From an uncultured Aliiroseovarius sp. (GTDB lineage Bacteria; Pseudomonadota; Alphaproteobacteria; Rhodobacterales; Rhodobacteraceae), in NCBI RefSeq assembly GCF_947492455.1, contig NZ_CANLNB010000001.1, positions 434,001 to 498,000 of the forward strand: 64,000 nt of DNA. The letters are read 5' to 3'. The translations under genes were made by a program, and so were the position numbers. The notes beneath the pieces are model-generated. The model was given only the letters and a program-made list of their open reading frames with translations, made no database searches and was not told the origin of the DNA. Positions 36,016 to 44,804 of the stretch are shown here, one piece after another; within the stretch, counting starts at the first letter, position 1; every line of letters begins with the position of its first letter.

Positions 36016-37461
36016 TTAGCCCTTCAATTTGATTGCGACATTTTTTGTCTGCACATAGTTCCACAGCGCCTCGCGCCCTTTTTCGCGACCATAGCCGGAT
36101 TTGCCGTAGCCACCGAAGGGTGTTTCGACGCCGCCTGCGTACCATTCATTGACGAACACTTGCCCCGCACGCAACTGACGCGCGGCAGAAGTGGCACGGT
36201 CGAGATCGCTTGTGAAGACGCCGCCGACCAGACCATAGGGCGTGCCGTTGGCAATCTGGATTGCCTCGTCATCGTCGCGGAATTTCAGGACGGACAGGAC
36301 CGGGCCAAAGACCTCGTCATTGGCGATGGTCATGTCGGGGGTGACACCCGTCAAGATGGTGGGTTCCAGAAACGCACCGGGAATGTTCATCTTGCGGCCC
36401 CCGGTTGCAACGGTGGCCCCGTCCGCTTTCGCGGCTTGGATCATGCCCGCCGCCCGATCCCGCTGTGCTTCGGACACCATCGCGCCCATCGTCGCCCCAA
36501 ACTCTGGCTGGTCGATGCCGGGTTTGACGGTGAGCGACTGGGCAACACCGACCATACGCTCGACCAGCTCGTCGTGGATGCTATCATGCACGATCACGCG
36601 GCTCATGGCGGAACACACCTGACCGGCGTTGAAGTAGATGCCCCAGCGGACGTCATTTTCGAACGCGTCCAGATCGGCGTCATCATGCACAATCGCGGCG
36701 GATTTCCCGCCAAGTTCCAGCACGCAGGGGACGACATTCTTGGCCGCAGCCGAGGCAATGGCAATGCCCGTGGGTACCGAGCCGGTGAAGACGATCTGGT
36801 TCACCTCGGGGTGGGCCGACAGGGACGCGCCGGCTTCTTGACCCAACCCACAGAGGATGTTCACGGCGCCCTTTGGCAAGCCTACCGCCTCGGCAGCATC
36901 CGCGAACCATGCATTGCTCAGCGGCGTTAGCTCGGGCGTCTTGATCACGCAAGCGTTGCCGGTGGCCAAGGCTGCCGACAGCGACCGGGCGGTCATTTCC
37001 ACGGGATAGTTCCACGGGATGATCTGCGCCGAGACACCGAAGGGTTCGTAGGTTGTGAAGTCGAAATATCCTTTCCCCAGCGGGATCGAGCGGCCTTCGA
37101 CGGTTTCGGCCTGATTGCCGTAATACTCGAAATAGCGCGCCGCGCCCTCAACCTCGATCCGGGCTTCCCACAGCGGCTTGCCCTGTTCCAGCGTCAGAAC
37201 CTCGGCGATCTCGTCGATGTGGGTCAGCAGATAGCGGCCCATCGCCTGCACCATCCGGCCACGCTCGACCGGGCGCAGATCGGACAGGGCGCCCGACAGA
37301 TGCACACGGCGCGCAGCCATAACGGCGCGGTCCACGTCGCCCGCATCGGCCAGCGCCTGCTCGGCCAGCTTTTCGCCGGTGCCGGGATTGATCACGTCGA
37401 TCCGCCCCGCGCCGCCGTCGACCCACGCGCCGTCAATGTAGTTTTGCCAATAGGTCTTCAT
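36016..37461 (-). CDS. NAD(P)-dependent aldehyde dehydrogenase
   Basis: This 481-residue cytosolic enzyme oxidises an aldehyde to its acid. The nucleotide-binding and catalytic motifs are intact: IIPWNYPVEM, FTGSVPTGIAIA, the general base Glu in VLELGGKSA, and the nucleophile Cys in NAGQVCSAMSRV. EVFGPVLSVLKF and VNEWYAGGVETPFGGYGKSG are also typical; the last resembles betaine- or gamma-aminobutyraldehyde-type enzymes. It lies between the Rieske oxygenase gene (36 nt upstream) and the CMD gene, so its substrate is probably an aldehyde released by the oxygenase pathway. Confidence 0.93.
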   Translation of the reverse strand: MKTYWQNYIDGAWVDGGAGRIDVINPGTGEKLAEQALADAGDVDRAVMAARRVHLSGALSDLRPVERGRMVQAMGRYLLTHIDEIAEVLTLEQGKPLWEARIEVEGAARYFEYYGNQAETVEGRSIPLGKGYFDFTTYEPFGVSAQIIPWNYPVEMTARSLSAALATGNACVIKTPELTPLSNAWFADAAEAVGLPKGAVNILCGLGQEAGASLSAHPEVNQIVFTGSVPTGIAIASAAAKNVVPCVLELGGKSAAIVHDDADLDAFENDVRWGIYFNAGQVCSAMSRVIVHDSIHDELVERMVGVAQSLTVKPGIDQPEFGATMGAMVSEAQRDRAAGMIQAAKADGATVATGGRKMNIPGAFLEPTILTGVTPDMTIANDEVFGPVLSVLKFRDDDEAIQIANGTPYGLVGGVFTSDLDRATSAARQLRAGQVFVNEWYAGGVETPFGGYGKSGYGREKGREALWNYVQTKNVAIKLKG

Positions 37462-37497
37462 TTTGGGTCTCGTCCTGTTTGGGCGCGTCGCGCGTTC

Positions 37498-38592
37498 CTA
37501 TTCCGGGCCATCCACGGCCTCGCGCATCCACTGATGCAACGCGGCAATCGAGTGTTCCGAGCTGACCCCGCAGGCAGGATCCAGCACCAGAGGGCCGGGG
37601 CGATAGCCGCGCGACTTCAGCCCGCGCTGCACACTCTCCACCAGTCGGATGTCCTCTTCAACCGTGGTGTCTCGATCCTGCACGGCAAGCCCGCGGATCA
37701 CGTCACTTTCGGCGCCGTCGGGCGTGTACCAACCGCGCCAGACGGTGCAGTTTTCGGGCCCATCCGCGCGCCAGTGATAGGTGTTCAGCACATTGCCCGG
37801 ATAGCACTGGAACGAGAACATGGGCCACAGGAACCAGCTTTGATAATCCCCCGCGTGGGGCACCGAGAGGTCCACGGGATAGGTCATTTTGTCCATCGAC
37901 TGGCATTCGGTCGTGTGGCGCAGGACATAGCCGCCGCCCGCATCCGGTTGGATGTCATAGGTTTCCGGCTTGATCACGCCCTCGGCGAAAGTCGCATGGT
38001 TCATCGGGCAGTGATAGCACTCGGAATAATTTTCGACCGAGACCTTCCAGTTGCAATTCTCGGGCACCTCGACCCATTCCAAGGGCGCCAGCGCGTCGAC
38101 GTTTGGGACGAAGGCGGCGATTTCTTCCCGCACGCCGGGGAACCAGTCGTCCATCGGCGCGGCATCTTCGTCGAGATTGACGAAGAGAAAGCCGTGGAAA
38201 TCCTCGGTCTGGACCTCGGTCAGGCAGATCTCGGACCGGTCAAATCCCGGAACGGATTTGATGTTCGGACCCGCCCGCAAATGACCGGTCAGCTCGTAGG
38301 TCCAGGCGTGATAGGGGCAGACCACCACGCGGGTGTTGCCGGTGCCCGTGACCATCTCGTGCGCGCGGTGTTGGCAGACGTTATAGAAGGTGCGGATCAC
38401 CTCGTCCCGGCCACGGATCGAGAACAGGCTTTGGCCTGCGATCTCGAAGGTGAAATAGTCGCCGACATTGGGCAGCTGGCTGGCATGGCCCGCGAACTGC
38501 CACGTTCGTGCAAGCAGGCCGGACATCTCCTGCGCGTAAATATCCGGGTCGGTGTAATAGCGCGCGGCCAAAGACCTGATGGGTTCGGTCAT
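37498..38592 (-). CDS. Rieske-type ring-hydroxylating/demethylating oxygenase, alpha subunit
   Basis: This 364-residue oxygenase has an N-terminal Rieske domain with the [2Fe-2S] ligands in NVCQHRAHE and VVCPYHAWTYELTG. Its C-terminal catalytic domain carries the mononuclear iron site in NYSECYHCPMNHATF. The size and the ECYHCP-N-H pattern resemble choline monooxygenase, glycine betaine and proline betaine demethylases rather than aromatic dioxygenases. No reductase gene is in the window, so a partner from elsewhere is needed. The start overlaps the RpiR stop by 4 nt. The context with a dimethylglycine-dehydrogenase-like enzyme supports N-demethylation (inference). Confidence 0.88.
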   Translation of the reverse strand: MTEPIRSLAARYYTDPDIYAQEMSGLLARTWQFAGHASQLPNVGDYFTFEIAGQSLFSIRGRDEVIRTFYNVCQHRAHEMVTGTGNTRVVVCPYHAWTYELTGHLRAGPNIKSVPGFDRSEICLTEVQTEDFHGFLFVNLDEDAAPMDDWFPGVREEIAAFVPNVDALAPLEWVEVPENCNWKVSVENYSECYHCPMNHATFAEGVIKPETYDIQPDAGGGYVLRHTTECQSMDKMTYPVDLSVPHAGDYQSWFLWPMFSFQCYPGNVLNTYHWRADGPENCTVWRGWYTPDGAESDVIRGLAVQDRDTTVEEDIRLVESVQRGLKSRGYRPGPLVLDPACGVSSEHSIAALHQWMREAVDGPE

Positions 38593-39476
38593 GTCTTCTC
38601 CTCGTGATACAGTCCCAACTGGTGGCGACGGGTGTGGAATTTCTCGACCCGCTCGACGATCTCGTCGCTGGCGACGGCGATGACGAAGGACAGCAAGGTT
38701 TCAAGCAAAGCGATGATGCTGACCGAGGACGGGAAGAATTGCGGCGTGTCGACCGAGACCACGAAGCCATGATCTGCCAGTCGCAGGATCGGGCTGGCGG
38801 GGCTGTCTGACAAGGCGACGATGACCATGCCTTGTTCCCGCGCGATTTCGACGGCTTTGACCACTTCGGTTCGGTAGGGTTTGCAGGTGATCGCGATCAA
38901 CACGTCGCTTTCATCCGCCCATGCCAGATCATCCACAGGGGTCGAGCCGGGGCGCGGGATGGCGTGAAACTCTTTCATGCCGGTCGAGGCCAGATAGGTA
39001 AAATTGCGCGCGATCGAGTTATTGACGCCCACGCCAAGGGTGAACACGTTGCGCGAGGCCCAGATCGCCTCGGCGGCTGCTTTCAAGTCATCGGTCGAGA
39101 TGCCTGCGAAGGTCTCTTCCACATTGCGCAGCACGTCCTGCACCATGTCGGCATACAGTCCGCCCAGATCGTCAGATTTGCGAATGTCCTGAAGCCAGCG
39201 CGCGCGATCAGGGAAGTCCGCCGCGCCGCGTCGGATTGCATCGCGGAAGGGCGCGCGGAAATCTTCGTAGCCCTCAAAGCCCACCTGCCGCGCCATGCGC
39301 ACCACGGTGTTGGGTTTCACATTCGCGGCTTCGGCGATTTCGCGCACGGTGGACACCCCCACATCGCGGGGGTTTTCCAAGACGTAAGTGGCCGCCTTGC
39401 GTGCTTCGGGCGTCAGCTCGGACAGCTCATCGGCCAGACGCTCGAGAATCGTGTTTGATACATTTGTCCCATTCAT
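38589..39476 (-). CDS. RpiR/MurR-family transcriptional regulator
   Basis: This 295-residue regulator has an N-terminal RpiR helix-turn-helix (LTPEARKAATYVLENP, VREIAEAANVKPNTVVRMAR) and a C-terminal SIS sugar-phosphate-type domain (FTLGVGVNNSIARNFTYL, DVLIAITCKPYRTEVV, VIVALSDSPASPILRLAD). The start at 39476 (MNGTNVSNTILERL) is preferred; longer readings run into the divergent FAD-enzyme gene. It heads the minus-strand operon and faces the plus-strand operon across 67 nt, so it probably controls both. Confidence 0.92.
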   Translation of the reverse strand: MNGTNVSNTILERLADELSELTPEARKAATYVLENPRDVGVSTVREIAEAANVKPNTVVRMARQVGFEGYEDFRAPFRDAIRRGAADFPDRARWLQDIRKSDDLGGLYADMVQDVLRNVEETFAGISTDDLKAAAEAIWASRNVFTLGVGVNNSIARNFTYLASTGMKEFHAIPRPGSTPVDDLAWADESDVLIAITCKPYRTEVVKAVEIAREQGMVIVALSDSPASPILRLADHGFVVSVDTPQFFPSSVSIIALLETLLSFVIAVASDEIVERVEKFHTRRHQLGLYHEEKT

Positions 39477-39543
39477 GATTGACGATGGTATTTTTGTTTG
39501 CTTAGCCTGTCGAGAGGAAAAACGACTCGAAAAGGATGTTGTC

Positions 39544-41979
39544 GTGGCTGCAGAGTTTCCATCCCACGCACGCGTGGTCATCGTCGGCGGAGGCGTCATG
39601 GGCGTCGGGCTGGCCTATCATCTTGGGCATGAGGGCTGGGGTGAAGATACGGTGCTGCTTGAAAAGGCCGAGCTGACCTCGGGCAGCACGTGGCACGCCG
39701 CTGGGCAGATCACGCATTCGACCTCGTCCTTCGGGCTTGGGAAGTGCGTGGACTACAACATTGGTCTCTATTCCGGCGGGTTGGAGGCCGAAACAGGCCA
39801 GCCTGTGACATGGCACGGCTGCGGGTCGTTCCGTCTGGCCTATACGGAAGACGAAATGGACTGGCTTCGGCATACGCTGTCGGTGGGCCGCTCGCTGGGC
39901 TTCAACATTGAACTGGTCGGGCCCGAGAAAGTGGCCGAGCTGCATCCGTTCTATAACCTCGACGGTGTTCTGGGCGCGCTGCACACGCCTGATGATGGGC
40001 ACGTCGATCCGACCAACGTCACAATGGCGATGGCGGCGGGCGCGCGTCAAAAGGGCGTGCGGATCATCCGTCAGTGTCGCGCCACCAACATCACGCAGGC
40101 CGACAGCGGCGAATGGGTGGTCGAGACCGAGAAAGGCACGATCACCTGCGAGCATGTCGTCAATGCGGGCGGCACCTATGCGCGGCAGATGGGCGAATGG
40201 TCGGGGCTGCAATTGCCCATGACCTCGATGACGCACCACTATTTCGTCACGGACGAGGTGCCGGAGTTCCAAGACCTCGACACCGAACTGCCGGTCATTC
40301 GCGACGACAAAAAGGTCTCGGGCTATATTCGGATGGAGCAGAAGAAAGGCCTGATCGGGATTTACGAGAAAGAGAACCCGAACTCGGTCTGGCATGACGA
40401 ATGCCCGTGGGAATACGAGAACTGGCTGTTCGACGCGGATTATGACCGCGTCATGCCGTATCTGGAAGAAAGCCTGAACCGGATGCCGATCTTTGCCAAG
40501 CTGGGCATTCAGCGTGATGTGCACGGCGCGATCAGCCACCCGCCAGATGGTAACCCGCTGATCGGTCCTGCGCCGGGGGTGCGCAATTATTGGTGCTGTT
40601 GCGGAACGCAGATCGGTATCGGCTGGGGCCCCGGCCTGACGCGCGAGTTGGCGCGGTGGATGGTGCATGGGGCGGCGGATATTTCGATGCGCGAGTTTGA
40701 TCCGCGTCGCTTCGGCAGCTACGCCACGAAGGACTGGCAGGTGGTGAAAGCCGAGGAGGATTACTGCCTGCGCCACGAAATCCCCTTCCCGCATTTCAAC
40801 CGTCTGGCCGGACGTCCGATCAAGCCGTCCCCCCTGCATGACCTTCTGAAATCCAAAGGTGCCGTGCATGAAGAGGTCTATGGCTTCGAGCGCCCGCGTT
40901 TCTTCGCGAAAGGGATCGAGCAGCGCGACCATTATTCCTTCAACCGCTCCCCCGTCGACGACATGGTCGCGGCCGAGGTGAAAGCGGTGCGCGACGACGT
41001 CGGCATCATGGATGTGACCGCCTTTACCAAGGTGCTGGTCGAAGGGCCGGATGCTTATGCGTTGCTGGACCGCCTGACCGCGAACCGGATGCCGCAGAAG
41101 GTCGGCTCGATCACGCTCACCCACATGCTAAACCGCGCCGGGCGGATCGAGTTGGAAACGACGATCGTGCGGATGGCTGAGGATCGCTTCTATCTGGTTT
41201 GCGCCGCCTTCTTTGAACAGCGTCTGCTGGACCACCTGAACCATCAGCGCACGGATGAAGACGTAGCGATCACCGCCCTGTCGTCCGATTGGAGCGCCCT
41301 GTCGCTGAACGGGCCAAAGTCGCGGGACGTGTTGGCAGCCTGCACCGATGCGGACCTGTCGAACGGGGGCTTCCGCTGGCTATCCGCACAGGAAATCACT
41401 GTCGCGGGCCACAGGATCTGGGCCTTCCGCATGTCCTACGCGGGCGAGCTTGGCTGGGAATTCCACATGCCACACGCCGCTTGTCTGGATGTCTACACCG
41501 CGCTTTGGGCTGCGGGCGAAGCACATGGCATTGCCGATTACGGCAGCTTTGCCATGAACGCGATGCGGATGGAGAAGGGCTTTAAGGGCGCGGGCGAGTT
41601 GACCAACGAAGTCACGCTGGCCGAGGCCGACGTGCTGCGCTTTGCCCGGACGGACAAGGACTATTTGGGTCGGGACAAGACCCTGAACACCGACCTACCG
41701 TGGGTCTGCGCCTATCTAGAAATCGAGCCTGACGGCGTAGCTGACGGTCACGGCGGCGAGGCGGTGATGCTGGACGGGCAGGTGGTTGGCTCCACCGCGT
41801 CCGTGGCCTTTGGGCCGACGGTCGGGAAAATCCTGGCCTTTGCCTATATCAAGCCCGACGCCGCCACCCCCGGCTCGGCGCTTGAGGTCGTGATCCACGG
41901 CACCCCCCGCGCGGCGCGCGTGTTGGGCGAACCCGCCTATGATCCCGAAAGCCTGAAGCCAAGGATGGACGCGTCATGA
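39544..41979 (+). CDS. FAD-dependent dimethylglycine/sarcosine dehydrogenase-like enzyme
   Basis: This 811-residue enzyme has an N-terminal DAO domain with the FAD loop VVIVGGGVMGVGLAYHLG and the flavin-attachment region STWHAAGQITH. The middle (about 360-430) has the FAO domain, and the C-terminal half (about 430-805) is a folate-binding GcvT-like domain (VDDMVAAEVKAVRDDVGIMD, RMSYAGELGWEFHMP, MRMEKGFKGAGELTNEV). This is the layout of enzymes that remove an N-methyl group and pass it to tetrahydrofolate. The start is the GTG at 39544, with AAGGA 7 nt upstream. The stop overlaps the next ATG by 4 nt. Confidence 0.92.
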   Translation: MAAEFPSHARVVIVGGGVMGVGLAYHLGHEGWGEDTVLLEKAELTSGSTWHAAGQITHSTSSFGLGKCVDYNIGLYSGGLEAETGQPVTWHGCGSFRLAYTEDEMDWLRHTLSVGRSLGFNIELVGPEKVAELHPFYNLDGVLGALHTPDDGHVDPTNVTMAMAAGARQKGVRIIRQCRATNITQADSGEWVVETEKGTITCEHVVNAGGTYARQMGEWSGLQLPMTSMTHHYFVTDEVPEFQDLDTELPVIRDDKKVSGYIRMEQKKGLIGIYEKENPNSVWHDECPWEYENWLFDADYDRVMPYLEESLNRMPIFAKLGIQRDVHGAISHPPDGNPLIGPAPGVRNYWCCCGTQIGIGWGPGLTRELARWMVHGAADISMREFDPRRFGSYATKDWQVVKAEEDYCLRHEIPFPHFNRLAGRPIKPSPLHDLLKSKGAVHEEVYGFERPRFFAKGIEQRDHYSFNRSPVDDMVAAEVKAVRDDVGIMDVTAFTKVLVEGPDAYALLDRLTANRMPQKVGSITLTHMLNRAGRIELETTIVRMAEDRFYLVCAAFFEQRLLDHLNHQRTDEDVAITALSSDWSALSLNGPKSRDVLAACTDADLSNGGFRWLSAQEITVAGHRIWAFRMSYAGELGWEFHMPHAACLDVYTALWAAGEAHGIADYGSFAMNAMRMEKGFKGAGELTNEVTLAEADVLRFARTDKDYLGRDKTLNTDLPWVCAYLEIEPDGVADGHGGEAVMLDGQVVGSTASVAFGPTVGKILAFAYIKPDAATPGSALEVVIHGTPRAARVLGEPAYDPESLKPRMDAS

Positions 41980-43079
41980 AGATCTCTCGTATCACGCTGT
42001 GGTCGGTCGATCTGACCAGCCATGAAACCTACTACATGGCCGAGGGCAAAACCTGCGATACGGTCAAAAGCCATGTGCTGTGTCTGGAAACGGACACCGG
42101 CCTGCGCGGCTGGGGCGAGGTCTGCCCGATCCCGCATTACCTACCGGCCTTCGCGGATGGCGTCCCCAGCGCGGTTCAGGAAATGGCGCCGGAAGTCCTT
42201 GGCATTGAACCCTTTGGTGTCGACGCGCCCATGCGCAAGCTGGATGCGTTCCTGCAAGGGCATTTCCATGCGAAATCCATTGTCGACATGGCACTGTGGG
42301 ATCTGTTCGGGAAGGCGACCGGGCAGCCGCTTTATGCGCTGCTTGGCGGGCGGACCCAAGCGGATATGCCGCTCTATCATTCGATCACCTGCATCGCGCC
42401 CGATGACATGGCGCGGATTGCGCGCGAGGCCTATGCCACGGGCATCCGCCAGTTTCAGGTCAAGCTGGGCGCCGACGGCGATTGGCAGGCCGATGCTGAG
42501 CGGTTGACCAAAGTGCGCGAGGCGGTGGGGGACGGTCCCTTGGTCTATGGCGACTGGAACTGCGGGGCGACCAAGTTGCAGGCCACGCGGACCGGGCGTG
42601 CGGTGGCCCATCTGGACGTGATGCTAGAGCAGCCCTGCAAAACGCTGGAGGATTGCGCGGCTGTCCGACAGGCAACTGGCCTGCCAATGAAAATCGACGA
42701 GGGCGCCTTCGATCTCGCGTCGCTCATCCGCGCGCACGAACTTGGTGTGCTCGATGCGGTGGCGCTGAAACTGTCGAAGTTCGGCGGGCTGTCCGCCATG
42801 CGCCGCGCCCGCGATCTGACCGTGCATCTGGGGGCGGAAATCTGCGCCGAATGCACCTGGGGATCGGACATCGTGACGGCGGCGTCGCTGCATTTCGCCG
42901 CCTCGACCCCGCAGGGCGCGCTGCTGAATACCTGCGATTTGTCGTCCTATGTCGGCCCGCGCATTGCGCCTGATTGCACGACCCGCAAGGATGGGCGCAT
43001 CGCCCCGCCAGAAGGCCCAGGGCTTGGGGTGACGCCCGACCCGGACATCCTTGGAACCCCCATTCTTGAGCTGGAGTGA
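41976..43079 (+). CDS. Enolase-superfamily (mandelate racemase/MLE) enzyme
   Basis: This 367-residue protein has the enolase-superfamily capping domain (about 1-125) and barrel. Candidate acid/base residues are the Lys in FQVKLG and the Lys in AVALKLSKFGG; metal ligands are Asp in YGDWNCG, Glu in MLEQPC and Asp/Glu in KIDEGAFD. The two-Lys arrangement fits racemases and epimerases or hydroxyproline dehydratases rather than mandelate racemase, which uses Lys/His. A proline-betaine or hydroxyproline-betaine 2-epimerase role would fit the neighbouring demethylases, but it is inference. It lies in an operon between the FAD enzyme and the aminotransferase. Confidence 0.88.
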   Translation: MKISRITLWSVDLTSHETYYMAEGKTCDTVKSHVLCLETDTGLRGWGEVCPIPHYLPAFADGVPSAVQEMAPEVLGIEPFGVDAPMRKLDAFLQGHFHAKSIVDMALWDLFGKATGQPLYALLGGRTQADMPLYHSITCIAPDDMARIAREAYATGIRQFQVKLGADGDWQADAERLTKVREAVGDGPLVYGDWNCGATKLQATRTGRAVAHLDVMLEQPCKTLEDCAAVRQATGLPMKIDEGAFDLASLIRAHELGVLDAVALKLSKFGGLSAMRRARDLTVHLGAEICAECTWGSDIVTAASLHFAASTPQGALLNTCDLSSYVGPRIAPDCTTRKDGRIAPPEGPGLGVTPDPDILGTPILELE

Positions 43080-43082
43080 CCC

Positions 43083-44360
43083 ATGCAGAAACTGACCTCT
43101 CAAGCTGATTGGATCGCCCGCGCCCGCGCCGTGTTGCCCGCTGGCGGCTTTGGAAACTTCGACCCCGGCATTGTCATCGCGCGCGGGGAAGGAAGCCATG
43201 TCTGGGACGAGGATGGGAACGAATATATCGACTATCTGATTGGCTCTGGCCCGATGCTTTTGGGGCACGGCCACCCCGAGGTGATCGAGGCCGTGCTTCA
43301 ACAGCTTCCCCTTGGCATGACCTTCTTTGCGAACAATGCAAAAGGTATCGAACTGGCCGAGGCGATCGTCGACGCGGTGCCCTGCTGTGAACAGGTGCGG
43401 TTCGTCGCGTCGGGTGGCGAGGCCGACATGTACGCCATCCGCCTTGCCCGCGCCTATACCGGGCGCGACAAGATCCTGAAGTTCGAGGGCGGCTATCACG
43501 GGATGAGCGCCGAGGCACAGATGAGCCTTGCCCCCGAAGCCCGCGTGAATTTCCCCCAAGCCGTGCCCGACAGCGCAGGCATCCCGCAAGGGGTCGCCGA
43601 CCAGATGTTGATCGCGCCCTTCAACGATCTGGCCGCAGTCGAAGCGCTGCTGACCGAACACAACGACGTCGCTGCGATCATCGTCGAGCCTCTGCAACGG
43701 ATCATTCCCGCCGACCCGGGCTATCTGCAAGGGCTGCGCGATCTGTGTGACAAGCACAGCGTTCTGCTGATTTTCGACGAGATCGTTACCGGCTTCCGGC
43801 TGGCCTATGGCGGCGCGCAGGAACGCTATGGCGTGACGCCTGATATCTGCACCTTGGGCAAGATCATCGGCGGGGGCTTCCCCCTGGCCGCGCTTGGCGC
43901 CAGCGCCGAGATCATGCAGCATTTCGACAAGTCTATCGTCGGCGCGGAGAAGTGGCTGATGCAACTGGGCACGTTGTCGGGGAACCCCATCGCCTCGGTC
44001 GCGGGGCTGAAAACGATGGAGATCCTGCGGCGCGAGGGCAGTTATGATCGCCTGCGCTCCATCGGGAAACAGCTGCAAGACATGCAAACTGAGGCGTTGA
44101 GCGCGGCGGATATTCCGCACCAGATATGTGGGGACGAGACCCTGTTCGACATCTTCTTCACAAGCGGCACCTGCCGGGACTACCGGACCGCCAAACACGA
44201 TGATCCGCAGCGCAACGCGACTTACAACGCGACGCTGCGACGTCATGGCATCTTCAAGTCTCCGGGCAAGCTGTACCCGTCGCTGGCGATCACCGAGGCA
44301 GATCTGGAGCAGACCCGCATTGCCGTTCAGGCAGCGGTACAGGCGATCTGCTCTGAGTAA
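43083..44360 (+). CDS. Class III (GSA-aminomutase-like) aminotransferase
   Basis: This 425-residue PLP enzyme of fold type I has the pattern DGNEYIDYLIGSGPMLLGHG, then RFVASGGEADMYAIRLARAY, FEGGYHGMS, LLIFDEIVTGFRLAYGG and the PLP-binding Lys in TLGKIIGGGFPLAALG. It resembles glutamate-1-semialdehyde aminomutase and other class III transaminases; a role in heme synthesis is unlikely, because the gene is the last of the FAD-enzyme operon (3-nt gap). In this setting it may deaminate the demethylated amino acid. A folded intergenic region follows the stop at once. Confidence 0.9.
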   Translation: MQKLTSQADWIARARAVLPAGGFGNFDPGIVIARGEGSHVWDEDGNEYIDYLIGSGPMLLGHGHPEVIEAVLQQLPLGMTFFANNAKGIELAEAIVDAVPCCEQVRFVASGGEADMYAIRLARAYTGRDKILKFEGGYHGMSAEAQMSLAPEARVNFPQAVPDSAGIPQGVADQMLIAPFNDLAAVEALLTEHNDVAAIIVEPLQRIIPADPGYLQGLRDLCDKHSVLLIFDEIVTGFRLAYGGAQERYGVTPDICTLGKIIGGGFPLAALGASAEIMQHFDKSIVGAEKWLMQLGTLSGNPIASVAGLKTMEILRREGSYDRLRSIGKQLQDMQTEALSAADIPHQICGDETLFDIFFTSGTCRDYRTAKHDDPQRNATYNATLRRHGIFKSPGKLYPSLAITEADLEQTRIAVQAAVQAICSE

Positions 44361-44362
44361 GA

Positions 44363-44589
44363 CCGCCGCCGGCACTCAAAGACCTGCGCTGCTTCGTTTC
44401 CCATTAGGAGGCAAGCAGAGCAGGTCGAAAAATCACGCTTAGAAGTGATCGCCCGTGCCGACCCGAACGATTCTGTTCGCTTGCTTTTGAGTGGTGGAAA
44501 CGGCGGGTAAATTGCCCAAGAATGCCCTTAAGGATTAGCAACGGTACGCAAATCAGACCGCAAGCTCGGGTAAGAATCTAATCTTAAGG
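44363..44589. other. Strongly folded intergenic region, possible structured RNA
   Basis: Starting 2 nt after the aminotransferase stop, CCGCCG (44363-44368) can pair with CGGCGG (44501-44506), and CACTCAAA (44373-44380) with TTTGAGTG (44486-44493). They enclose three hairpins: 44381-44426 (13 pairs, one mismatch), 44432-44449 (5 pairs) and 44464-44479 (5 pairs). This is a four-way junction. A second hairpin, 44526-44589, has 12 pairs with one bulge. The region lies between the aminotransferase gene and the 3' end of tRNA-Lys. Strand and function are unknown; no coding frame is seen. Confidence 0.45.
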
Positions 44590-44597
44590 AGGTTCAG

Positions 44598-44673
44598 TGG
44601 TGAGCCGTGAAGGATTCGAACCTTCGACCCACTGATTAAAAGTCAGTTGCTCTACCAACTGAGCTAACGGCCC
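44598..44673 (-). tRNA. tRNA-Lys (anticodon TTT)
   Basis: A full cloverleaf with encoded CCA is present on the minus strand. The acceptor GGGCCGT pairs with ACGGCTC (one G-T pair), the D arm is GCTCAGTTGGTAGAGC, the anticodon loop CTTTTAA carries TTT, and the T arm contains GGTTCGAATCC. Confidence 0.96.
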
Positions 44674-44804
44674 ACTCTGTGAGCGCGGTGACTAAAGGGA
44701 GTGGCGGGTGGGGTCAACCCCAATTTCGAATGAATCTGCACGATCTCTGGCAAAAGTTTTGCCAAGGGCTTATATCGCGGCTCATGGCGGATGCGCAGAC
44801 TCAT

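Noticed and set aside
39502-41124. A 540-codon minus-strand frame opposite the FAD-dependent enzyme
   Set aside because: Antisense shadow; the plus-strand reading has complete DAO and GcvT domains.
44363-44510. Hammerhead ribozyme in the folded region after the aminotransferase gene
   Set aside because: A CGAAA stretch is present, but the CUGAUGA core is missing and the junction does not fit.
44598-44673. tRNA-Lys as attachment site of an integrative element
   Set aside because: No repeat of the tRNA 3' end, no integrase gene and no foreign-looking block begins here.
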